Assembly (NCBI GenBank): GCA_963837395.1
Contig: CAWINI010000004.1
Location: 186,001 to 250,000, forward strand
Length of the DNA stretch: 64,000 nt
Reading direction: 5' to 3'
Source: CAVZQN01 sp963837395
Lineage (GTDB): Bacteria > Acidobacteriota > HRBIN11 > JAKEFK01
The translations under genes and the position numbers were made by a program. The notes under the pieces are model-generated. The model did no database searches and was not told the origin of the DNA. It saw only the letters and a list, made by a program, of their open reading frames with translations. Shown here piece after piece: positions 8,378 to 16,501 of this stretch. Numbering within the stretch: position 1 is the stretch's first letter; every line of letters starts with the position of its first letter.

Positions 8378-9199
8378 ATGAAACGACTTCTTGTTTTCTT
8401 TTTGTTTTTCCCCGCCACGCACCTGTTCAGCGCGACTGCCCCCGAAATCCTAATCAACCACAGAGTCGCTGAGAAACTTCAATTGCATCAAGGAGACATC
8501 GTAGAAATTTCGCTAACCGGCGATATGAAAAGAGTCCAACAATTCCGGATTGGTGCAATCTATGAAGAGCCAGCAGATCCATCACTCGTTCCTTTGAAAC
8601 GCAACTACGTAAAAATGCATCTATCAGATTTAGAAAATCTTACGGGCAAGAAAGATCAAGTAGATATGATTTCCATTCAACTTAAAAAAGGCTCAGATGC
8701 CGGAAACATTGCGGCAAGATTGAATGCCGATGCAATTGGATTTACAGCGTACTCCGCACAAGAGCTCGCTAACCGAAGCAGTACTACGTTCGTTGTGGTA
8801 AGCCGTTTTCATCAAGCGATCGCATTTATCTCCATGACCGCCGGTGCGGTTTTCATTTTTGCTTTGATGGTAATGCGCGTTGAAGACCAGCGCAAAAATC
8901 TCGCAATTCTCACCGTAACAGGTATTTCGAAAGAAACAATCTTGAAATCGCTGATGTTGGAAGCTGTATTTTTTGCTTTTATTGCCAGTTTGCTTGGGGC
9001 GGTACTCGGATCGATCTCCGCACGCATCGTGAATTTGTATTATCAACATTATTATCAAACCACCCTCACCTTCGCAGAAGTAACTGGCGACATTTTGATC
9101 CGGGCGGTATGCATCGCATTTTTCTTAGGAATTATTGCCGGAACATTTTCGTGGTTTCGATTGCGACGCCTCGCGGTTCTGCAGGAGTTAGGAAGATGA
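8378..9199 (+). CDS. FtsX/MacB-like ABC permease with N-terminal signal-like helix
   Basis: About 273 residues. It starts MKRLLVFFLFFPATHLFSA, which looks like a signal peptide or first membrane helix. A periplasmic segment follows (about 20-145), then three membrane helices with the FtsX-type pattern ..LAILTVTGISKETILKSL. It lacks the long periplasmic core of full MacB. The longer frame to 8207 runs through repeat sequence and is rejected. It is the first gene of a translationally coupled operon: its TGA overlaps the next ATG as ATGA. It probably pairs with the second permease to form an export or lipoprotein-release type transporter. Confidence 0.85.
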   Translation: MKRLLVFFLFFPATHLFSATAPEILINHRVAEKLQLHQGDIVEISLTGDMKRVQQFRIGAIYEEPADPSLVPLKRNYVKMHLSDLENLTGKKDQVDMISIQLKKGSDAGNIAARLNADAIGFTAYSAQELANRSSTTFVVVSRFHQAIAFISMTAGAVFIFALMVMRVEDQRKNLAILTVTGISKETILKSLMLEAVFFAFIASLLGAVLGSISARIVNLYYQHYYQTTLTFAEVTGDILIRAVCIAFFLGIIAGTFSWFRLRRLAVLQELGR

Positions 9200-10389
9200 A
9201 GTTTCCGCTTTATCTGGCATTTCGAAATCTGATGCGATATCCCGGAAGGAATCTTTTGTACATCCTCGGCGTCTCAATTACTGCTGCACTATTGCTGGAT
9301 ATGGTGCTGTTATCTGGAGGACTTAAAGTCTCATTGCTTCGTGTTTTAAAGCACATGGGATGGGAAGTCCGGCTGAGTCCGCGCGGTACAGTTCCTTTTG
9401 AAACAGAAGCCCAGATAAAGAATTTTTCAGCGCTTCGGTCTTCCATTGCGAAAATTGTTTCAGCACAATCGATTGATGGAATGCTGGGCACAACTGTAAA
9501 CACGAAATTTAAGAATCAAATCTTCACAAGCTTTGCAGCCGGCATTGATAGCCAGCGCAGAGTTCTTTATCGCGTGATTGCAGGAAAAGATACAGTGCCG
9601 CATTCGAATGAAATTTTGGTGAACCGATTTTTAGCCGATCAAAAAGGAATTCGCCCTGGAGATGTTTTGCCGTTATGGATTGGCAATCAGGAACAGATTT
9701 CAGGGTCACCTGAAATTTTAGAGGCGCGAGTTTCTGGCATTATTGAATTTGAATTGGATTCCGGTAGTCAGTACACAATTACATGCGGTCTTCCCTTCCT
9801 TCAAAAACTGATGGGGAAAGAAGGCGAAGATACCGTTTCGGTAGTCATGATTAAGTTAAACAATCCTGCAACTGCACAATCTGCAGCAAAAGAAATTGGC
9901 AAACGTTTTCCACAGGTGAGCGCATACACACTTCAAGGCGTTGTTGATGCCCTGGAAGGACAACTTTCCTATTTTCGCCAGTTCTCATACATCCTTGGAG
10001 GCATCAGTTTGATCGTTACCTTTGTTCTGGTGTTCATCATCACCACAATTTCGTTTCATGATCGTCTCGGCGAAGTTGCGCTCTTGCGGGCAATTGGAAT
10101 CGGTCACAAAACAATTTTCAGTACAATCTTGTTTGAAGGTGTGATTACTTCGCTGGCATCAGCGACTCTTGGTTTTGCATTAGGAAAGCTGATCGCAATT
10201 TATCTGGACAGTGTATTGAAATCTGCGCCAGGATTGCCTGCTGAATTTTCGTTCTTCGTATTTGAACCTTTATCTGTGCTGCGCGCTTTGATCATATTGC
10301 TGATCACCGGCATTTTTGCTGGTTTGTATCCGGCTTCCGCAGCAGTACGTCTTCCTGTTGCCGGAACATTGCGTGAGGAAATCCTGTGA
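9196..10389 (+). CDS. FtsX/MacB-type ABC transporter permease
   Basis: About 397 residues in the classical MacB/FtsX arrangement: an N-terminal helix (about 18-40, LLYILGVSITAALLLDMVLL), a periplasmic core domain (about 45-260) and three C-terminal helices with the conserved EVALLRAIGIGHKTIF loop. ATG 9196 overlaps the previous stop by 4 nt. Its own TGA at 10387-10389 overlaps the GTG start of the ATPase gene in another frame. UGA must therefore act as a real stop here. Confidence 0.92.
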   Translation: MKFPLYLAFRNLMRYPGRNLLYILGVSITAALLLDMVLLSGGLKVSLLRVLKHMGWEVRLSPRGTVPFETEAQIKNFSALRSSIAKIVSAQSIDGMLGTTVNTKFKNQIFTSFAAGIDSQRRVLYRVIAGKDTVPHSNEILVNRFLADQKGIRPGDVLPLWIGNQEQISGSPEILEARVSGIIEFELDSGSQYTITCGLPFLQKLMGKEGEDTVSVVMIKLNNPATAQSAAKEIGKRFPQVSAYTLQGVVDALEGQLSYFRQFSYILGGISLIVTFVLVFIITTISFHDRLGEVALLRAIGIGHKTIFSTILFEGVITSLASATLGFALGKLIAIYLDSVLKSAPGLPAEFSFFVFEPLSVLRALIILLITGIFAGLYPASAAVRLPVAGTLREEIL

Positions 10390-11048
10390 TCGTTGCCGCA
10401 AAAGACGTTCACAAGACGTATCACGAAATGGAAAAACCGGTTCAAGCTCTACGCGGTTTGTCATTAGAAGTGAATGCGGGCGATTACATCGCTGTTGCTG
10501 GGCCGAGTGGTTGCGGCAAATCAACATTCCTTCATATGCTTGGCGCGCTGGATGTTCCAACATCCGGCGAAATATTCTGGGAATCAGAACCGATTAATGA
10601 ATGGGATGAGTCACGCCGCACACGATTACGATTAGAAAAAATCGGTTTTGTGTTTCAACGGTTTTATCTTTTGCCAATGCTGTCAGCGCGCGAAAACATT
10701 GAACTTCCAATGCGCGAATTAGGGATCCAACAAAGTGAAAGACAAAAACGTTCGATCGAATTGTTGGAATATGTAGGAGTAGCTAATCGCAAAAATCATA
10801 GGCCATCACAACTAAGCGGCGGTGAAATGCAGCGGGTTGCAATCGCACGCGCATTGGCGAATCGGCCGAAGTTATTACTTGCTGATGAGCCGACCGGTGA
10901 ATTGGATGCCGCTACCGGTGAAGAGATCGCACGATTGTTTCAGCGATTCAACAATGATGGATTAACTCTGGTAGTCGTTACACACAACATTGAATTAGCG
11001 GCCTCAGCGCATCAAGTCCGGCATATGAGAGATGGGAAATGGGAATAG
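10386..11048 (+). CDS. LolD/MacB-family ABC transporter ATP-binding protein
   Basis: 220 residues with a complete nucleotide-binding domain: Walker A GPSGCGKST, Q-loop in GFVFQRFYLLP, signature LSGGEMQRVAIARAL, Walker B LLLADEPTGELD and the switch His in VVTHN. The GELD tail and length fit the LolD/MacB/FtsE group that drives FtsX-type permeases. It starts with GTG inside the previous stop (GTGA) and overlaps the following gene by 10 nt. Confidence 0.95.
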   Translation: MIVAAKDVHKTYHEMEKPVQALRGLSLEVNAGDYIAVAGPSGCGKSTFLHMLGALDVPTSGEIFWESEPINEWDESRRTRLRLEKIGFVFQRFYLLPMLSARENIELPMRELGIQQSERQKRSIELLEYVGVANRKNHRPSQLSGGEMQRVAIARALANRPKLLLADEPTGELDAATGEEIARLFQRFNNDGLTLVVVTHNIELAASAHQVRHMRDGKWE

Positions 11049-12487
11049 CCTGGCTTTTGCTGCTCAGAACTTTTGCCACGCGGCCAAAACGAACCCTTTT
11101 GTTTTTACTTGGCTATGCATTGGCAACAGGGGTGATGATCACTTTGCTTGCTGTAGGTGAAGCGGTTTTAGTTCAAGCACGCGACAAAAATTTAGTAGGC
11201 GGCGGCGATTTAGTTCTTGTCCCACTTGGAATCGATATCGAGAGTTTGAAAGTTGGTGGTGTTTCAGCAATGTATTACTCGATTCCACAAGCACGGTTCA
11301 TCGTTCATCAAATGCTTTCAAGCAGCCGGTTTCAAAATGAAATTGAAATGATTTCGCCATATTTGTATTCAGAAGTTTTATATGCGCGAAACCCAAACGC
11401 GGGCGCGGAGTTCCGCTCTCCGGAAAACGGCGTCGAAACAATTTTTGCTGAAGGTTCAATTCCGGAATCCGAACAAACAATCAAACGATGGAAGTTGCCA
11501 TGGGAAAATAATGACGCAGATAAAGATTGGATTCAGTCGCCGGATCTGAATCAAATTGATCATTTTCATTTGCCTTCATCAGAAAATTTACCGCTGAATC
11601 AATGGGCGGAATGGCATTATTTCAATTTCGACACAAATGATTTCTTCGGCTATCTCAGCCTTATGACAGCGGGCGATGTTGCACATGATCGCGGAACCTG
11701 GGTTGTTTCATTGCAGTTGTTTGACGGCAACTATAAACGTTATTCACAAACCTATCCTGCAACTCGAAATCAGCTTCCATTAAAACGCGTTGATTACGTT
11801 GTTGGATCAAATCAAATCAAACTCACCAATAATGTTTACGAAATTGATTTGAACTTTGATAAAGTTCGTGGGAAATTGCGCTACACTCCAGCGCCAAATC
11901 TCTATTGCCCTCCTGTGATGCTGGCGGAATCAGAAGGATTTGAATCCGGTTATGTGATTCCATCAGTTAAAGGAATTTTTGAAGGTTCGCTTTCGATCGG
12001 CAACCGTACTTATGATTTCAACAAAGCTGCTGGCTATCATGATCACAATTGGGGAATCTGGCAGCAACCCGCCGCGGCGGGTGATCCTGTGCGTTGGAAT
12101 TGGGGACATGCCTTTTCCGATTCTTACTCACTTTTTTATGGTGAAATATTTCTGAAAGACCGAAGCCGCGGTTTGTTTGTCGTTGTTTTTGATAACAAAG
12201 GTTATCTGACTTTGTTTCGACCCGGATCAATTCAGTATTCTGATTTCAATCAACAACCTGAGGGCATCACAGTTTCCAAACATCTTCATATCAGCCAGCG
12301 AAAACCATTTACGGCGATTGAAATGGATGGCATTTCTAAGTCCTTCGCTGCAACACCGATGCAATCAAAAACTCCACTTTATTTCATTCAATACAAAATG
12401 GATTACAACATCAAACTTGAAATTGATGGCAAAACGGTGAGCTTTCCAGCTAGCGGCAACTCCGAAACCTTTGTGTCTCCGCGGTAA
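11039..12487 (+). CDS. Membrane-anchored AttH/CrtC-like (hydroxyneurosporene synthase-type) protein of the ABC operon
   Basis: 482 residues. The N-terminus resembles a MacB permease start: a basic stretch, one helix (about 18-42, TLLFLLGYALATGVMITLLA) and a short periplasmic linker. A lipocalin-like AttH/CrtC domain follows from about 180 to 480, marked by QWAEWHYFNF, SGYVIPSVKGIFEGSL and the family hallmark GYHDHNWG. In CrtC this fold hydrates carotenoids; AttH-type relatives occur beside ABC exporters and may carry lipids. The fusion of a permease-like anchor to this domain is unusual. The stop codon falls in an ACCACAGAG-type repeat read in reverse (GTGTCTCCGCGGTAA). Confidence 0.85.
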   Translation: MGIAWLLLLRTFATRPKRTLLFLLGYALATGVMITLLAVGEAVLVQARDKNLVGGGDLVLVPLGIDIESLKVGGVSAMYYSIPQARFIVHQMLSSSRFQNEIEMISPYLYSEVLYARNPNAGAEFRSPENGVETIFAEGSIPESEQTIKRWKLPWENNDADKDWIQSPDLNQIDHFHLPSSENLPLNQWAEWHYFNFDTNDFFGYLSLMTAGDVAHDRGTWVVSLQLFDGNYKRYSQTYPATRNQLPLKRVDYVVGSNQIKLTNNVYEIDLNFDKVRGKLRYTPAPNLYCPPVMLAESEGFESGYVIPSVKGIFEGSLSIGNRTYDFNKAAGYHDHNWGIWQQPAAAGDPVRWNWGHAFSDSYSLFYGEIFLKDRSRGLFVVVFDNKGYLTLFRPGSIQYSDFNQQPEGITVSKHLHISQRKPFTAIEMDGISKSFAATPMQSKTPLYFIQYKMDYNIKLEIDGKTVSFPASGNSETFVSPR

Positions 12488-12491
12488 AATT

Positions 12492-13863
12492 TCACAATCC
12501 GTTTTCGGAAATTGTGTATGACAGAATTGCGATTGCAACTGCGCCGAGTTCTAATTCGCGTGGATGCACTTTGTCCAAAGTATCGTGTGTTGAATGATGA
12601 TAATCAAAATAACGCTGGCTATCCGGACGAAATCCAATCGCTGGTATTCCCATTTTTGCAAGATAAAGCAAATCCGCACCAGGATGTCCGCTACTAACTT
12701 CACCTGCTCCGGCAATTGCAAACAACTCGCTCCATTTTTGAATCTTCGCTAACGCGGCCGGATCTGCAACCGTGAATCCTCGCGGAGTAAAACCACCAGC
12801 ATCAGTTTCAATGCAAGCGATATGTTTTCCTGCTGTCGTTTCTGAATCAGTATAAGCACGGGCACCTTTCAATCCATTTTCTTCATTCGCAAACAAAACC
12901 CCTCGAATCGTGCGTTTCGGTTTCAAACCAAGACGTTTAATAATGCTCAATGCTTCAAGCGTATGCGCACATCCAGCACCATCATCGTGAGCGCCAACAC
13001 CTAGATCCCAGCTATCAAGATGGCCACCGACTAAAATGATTTCATCAGGAAATTGTGATCCACGAATTTCTCCAATCACGCTTGCTGAGGCGACATCTGG
13101 AAGTTGTTGGCAGTCGAGTTTTAATGTTACGCGCACCGGCGCGCTATCTTTCAATAAAGTGCTTAAAGCGTCTGCATCATTCGTGCTGACTGCGGCTGCA
13201 GGAATTCTTGGAAGTTTTTCATCATACATCACCGATCCGGTGTGCGGAACATCATCATGCGCCAGGGTCATCGATCGAACGATTGCTGCAACTGCTCCTG
13301 CGGCCGCAGCTTGCGAAGGACCTTTTGGTGCGTTGCTCCGATGCATCTCCATACGCTTCAAAAGTATTTAAGCGAGCCGGATCCATCGGACGATTGAAAA
13401 AAACAATTTTGCCTTTCGCAATTCCTGGTTTTTTTAATTCATCAAATGAATGAATTTCAACAACATCAGCAGTAACTCCGCCCACCGGAGTTGGAATACT
13501 TCCACCAAGAGCGCAAATCGTAAGCGGCAATTTTTTTCCATTACCGGATGCTGCTTCAGCAAATTCGATTTTTCCACGAATCCAGTGCGGAATCTGCGCC
13601 GGATTCAAGCGAACGTTTTCAAAACCAAGAGAAATCATTTTCGCTTTGCCCCATTTCACCGCTTTTTCATAATTTTCGGAACCACTTAAACGTGGCCCGA
13701 TGGCAGTGAGCTCCGATAACATGTCGTAAGCCTGCAGCTTCATCATTCCTTCTTTCAACATGGCTGAAGCTGTTTCTTTTTCAGGGGAGGACTGCGAAAA
13801 ACATTCCACCGGAAGGCAGACAAGAACTGATGCAACTAATGCATAAATTACCAGTTGTTTCAT
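12492..13863 (-). CDS. Secreted M28-family zinc aminopeptidase, frameshifted
   Basis: About 456 residues after repair. It has a signal peptide (MKQLVIYALVASVLVCLPVE), an N-terminal M28 lid/PA-like segment and a catalytic domain with GGHLDSWDLGVGAHDDGAG, FANEENGLKGARAY, ETDAGGF and YHHSTHDTLDKV, so the zinc ligands and catalytic Glu are all present. The two halves are in different frames. On the coding strand the break lies at ACCAAAAGGTCC, about 13,327-13,338, and a net +1 (one extra A in the AAAA run) restores QRTKGPSQAAAAG. The damage leaves no large deletion, so sequencing error is plausible. It is convergent with the ABC operon, 4 nt apart. Confidence 0.88.
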
Positions 13864-13935
13864 ATCGATTGAACAGAACGCGGATTATATCACGCAGTCT
13901 AAAGTGATCTAAGACGCTTGGTGTACAATGGCGCT

Positions 13936-15177
13936 ATGCAGAGAAAAAACGTACTGGCGATGATCCTTGCGGGAGGTGAAGGTACGCGTTTGTATCCGCT
14001 AACGAGAGATCGGGCCAAGCCTGCCGTACCCTTTGGTGGACGATTCCGAATTATCGATTTTGCATTAAATAATTTCGTAAATTCAGGATTTTTTAAAATC
14101 AAAGTCTTAACGCAATTTAAATCAGATTCACTGAATGTCCATCTTTCAAAAGCCTGGAGATTGTCACCTACCTTAAATCAATTTGTTGATGCAGTTCCCG
14201 CGCAAATGCGAATGGGACAACACTGGTATCGCGGCACGGCGGATGCCGTGTTTCAAAATTTAAATTTAATCTTTGATGAAGAGCCCGATTATGTGTGCGT
14301 GTTCGGGGGTGATCACATTTATCAAATGGATGTGAATCAGATGTTAGATTTTCACACTCAGAAGAAGGCAGAAGTAACAATCGCTGCTGTGCCGGTGCCG
14401 GTATCGGAGTCGCGCCAATTTGGTGTGATTGAAGTTGACGATCAATGGCGCGTTACTGGATTCGAAGAAAAGCCTGCAAAAGGAAAAACAATTCCAGGTC
14501 ATCCGGAAACGATCCTGGCATCAATGGGAAATTATATTTTCAATCGAAAAATCTTAACGACGGTTTTGGAAGAAGATGCAATTTTGCAAGATTCAGCTCA
14601 TGATTTCGGGAAAACAATTCTGACGAAACTCCATTTGCATCATCCAGTTTATGCCTACAATTTCTTAACAAACGAAATTCCGGGCGGCGAAGAAAAAGAA
14701 CGTGGATACTGGAGGGATGTGGGAACGATTGATTCATATTTTCAGGCAAACATGGATTTAATCGCGGTTGATCCGATTTTCAACTTGTATAACTATCGAT
14801 GGCCTTTACGAACCGTTCATTACGACTATCCAGCAGCAAAATTTGTATTTGCTGATTTCGATACAAACCGTGCCGGTATCGCGTCTGATTCTATGGTTTC
14901 TGAAGGTTGCATCATAAGTGGCGGTCGCGTTGATCGATCCATCTTATCGCCAAGAGTTATGATTCACAGCTATAGTTCAGTGCAGGATTCGATATTGATG
15001 CATGGTGTGGATATTGGACGTTACGCAAAAATCAATCGAACCATTATTGATAAGGGTGTAAAAATCCCGGCAGGTTGCAGGATTGGTTACGATGAGGAAG
15101 AAGATCGCGCTCGCGGATTACATATCAGCGATCAAGGCGTGGTGGTAGTTCCTAAAGGCACAACGTTTGACGAATGA
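13936..15177 (+). CDS. glgC: Glucose-1-phosphate adenylyltransferase
   Basis: About 413 residues. The N-terminal nucleotidyltransferase domain has AMILAGGEGTRLYPLT and KPAVPFGGRFRIIDFALNN; GGDHIYQMD and GFEEKP follow, then the left-handed beta-helix domain at the C-terminus. It makes ADP-glucose for glycogen synthesis and works upstream of GlgB, encoded at 30-32 kb. ATG 13936 (MQRKNVLAM) is preferred to the in-frame ATG at 13918. It diverges from the M28 gene across a 72-nt space. No glgA or glgP is next to it. Confidence 0.96.
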   Translation: MQRKNVLAMILAGGEGTRLYPLTRDRAKPAVPFGGRFRIIDFALNNFVNSGFFKIKVLTQFKSDSLNVHLSKAWRLSPTLNQFVDAVPAQMRMGQHWYRGTADAVFQNLNLIFDEEPDYVCVFGGDHIYQMDVNQMLDFHTQKKAEVTIAAVPVPVSESRQFGVIEVDDQWRVTGFEEKPAKGKTIPGHPETILASMGNYIFNRKILTTVLEEDAILQDSAHDFGKTILTKLHLHHPVYAYNFLTNEIPGGEEKERGYWRDVGTIDSYFQANMDLIAVDPIFNLYNYRWPLRTVHYDYPAAKFVFADFDTNRAGIASDSMVSEGCIISGGRVDRSILSPRVMIHSYSSVQDSILMHGVDIGRYAKINRTIIDKGVKIPAGCRIGYDEEEDRARGLHISDQGVVVVPKGTTFDE

Positions 15178-15215
15178 TACGGAATGCGCGATGCGAGATG
15201 CGTGGAATTAGGTAG

Positions 15216-15276
15216 CCCCCAGCGTAAGCTGGGGGTAAGTGATTTCAACAAGCGATTAAGCCCGCCCTACAGGGCG
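15216..15276. repeat. Two intergenic hairpins after glgC
   Basis: The first hairpin pairs CCCCCAGC (15216-15223) with GCTGGGGG (15228-15235) around a GTAA tetraloop. The second pairs CGCCCT (15263-15268) with AGGGCG (15271-15276). Neither has a following T-run, so a standard terminator is unlikely. They fill the space between the convergent glgC and receiver genes and look like the other short palindromes of this genome. Confidence 0.7.
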
Positions 15277-15291
15277 CGGCGTAAGACTAAC

Positions 15292-15666
15292 CTAATTTTC
15301 CTTTAACGCTAACAGCTCTTTCGCAATAAATAACAAACGATCAGGCTGAAATGGCTTTGCTATATACATATCTGCATCAGATTGCAGACCTTTGTCCCAA
15401 TCCTCTGGCAGATCACGCGCGGTCAAGAATGCAATAAAAGTATCTTTCGTTTCCGGATCGCTCCGCAGTGCAGCACAGGTCTGAAACCCATCCATGACCG
15501 GCATCAAAATATCAAGGAAAATTAAGTCAGGATGTTCTGCCTTTGCAACTTCGAGTGCTTCTTTTCCATCGGATGCAGTTACAACTTGATACCCTGCATC
15601 TTCGAAAAGTGTAACGAGGAATTTGCGGATATCCGCTTCATCATCTACTACTAAAATCTTAGCCAT
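15292..15666 (-). CDS. Single-domain response regulator (CheY-like)
   Basis: 124 residues made only of a receiver domain: ILVVDDEADIRK, phosphoacceptor Asp in LIFLDILMPVMDG, FLTARD and the KPFQPD lysine. There is no output domain. It lies near, but is not coupled to, the kinase/receiver pair at 16.5-19 kb. A possible role is phosphotransfer or a protein-protein switch. Confidence 0.92.
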   Translation of the reverse strand: MAKILVVDDEADIRKFLVTLFEDAGYQVVTASDGKEALEVAKAEHPDLIFLDILMPVMDGFQTCAALRSDPETKDTFIAFLTARDLPEDWDKGLQSDADMYIAKPFQPDRLLFIAKELLALKEN

Positions 15667-15766
15667 CTGTTGAGTGGAACCCCTTCCAATTACTACTCCC
15701 TCACAGATGCGAACTCTCAGCCCAAAAACTTATTTTCTAAATTTGACAGTATGGTATCACAATCCG

Positions 15767-16396
15767 TTACAAAATTTGAGGCAGACGGCTAACCATCCCA
15801 ATTTTCAGATCTTCCGAAATTGGATCCTTACCCAGCCATATGCGTGCAACAGCGCCAGCAAGTTTAGAATTCTTAATAGCCTGTGAAGAACCAGAAGGAG
15901 TGATTACAGTAATCTCATCTCCTTTTATGAACACTTTCATTTCCTGTCCTTCTTTCATATCAACCTTGCTGGCTTTAAGAAATGCCTCAGCATCTTTTTG
16001 AACATCAGCAGCTTTCATATCAACATTTTTTTCAAGGCTTTCCTTAAATGCTTCAACGATTTTTCCTGAATCTACATTGCGTACGAAATGCAGCAAAAAC
16101 ATTTTTGCGAAATTTCCATCAGATATAGCATCATAAACACTCTGATCTGGTTTACCGGCCTTACTTTTAACTTGCTCCAGAGCCGATTTTGCCGCCGTAT
16201 CGATATAAAGAGCCCCGGCATAGACTTTAATCATCATCTTCGACCGAACACCGGCACCTGCAAGAAATAAATCCGAACCCTCATGATTCATCGTTTCCGA
16301 AAAGCCAACGCCCGTCTTGGGCTCTTTGAATTCGCCATAGAGCAGAAATGGCACCATTACCGACAAAATTAAACCGAAGATCGTGATCCGCTTCAT
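15767..16396 (-). CDS. Secreted chalcone-isomerase-like protein
   Basis: About 209 residues with a signal peptide (MKRITIFGLILSVMVPFLLY). A chalcone isomerase-like fold follows: FKEPKTGVGFSETMNHEG, GAGVRSKMMIKVYAGALYID, MFLLHFVRNVDSGKI and a C-terminal KLAGAVARIWLGKDPIS. Bacterial members usually lack isomerase activity and are thought to bind fatty acids or similar ligands. ATG 16396 has AAGGAG upstream; the frame extends 12 codons further but without a ribosome site. It is divergent from the kinase gene. Confidence 0.82.
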   Translation of the reverse strand: MKRITIFGLILSVMVPFLLYGEFKEPKTGVGFSETMNHEGSDLFLAGAGVRSKMMIKVYAGALYIDTAAKSALEQVKSKAGKPDQSVYDAISDGNFAKMFLLHFVRNVDSGKIVEAFKESLEKNVDMKAADVQKDAEAFLKASKVDMKEGQEMKVFIKGDEITVITPSGSSQAIKNSKLAGAVARIWLGKDPISEDLKIGMVSRLPQIL

Positions 16397-16501
16397 ACTA
16401 TTTCTCCTTTTGTACCATGTTAGTTCCCGCATACGCCCGGGTAAAGCATTAGAAACAAATCCATTGCCGAATTCTCGGTGAATCGTTTATACTCCAATTC
16501 G

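Noticed and set aside
8093..8422. Minus-strand 109-aa ORF
   Set aside because: It is made of hexamer and inverted-repeat sequence (reads NHGNTEGTE and low-complexity stretches).
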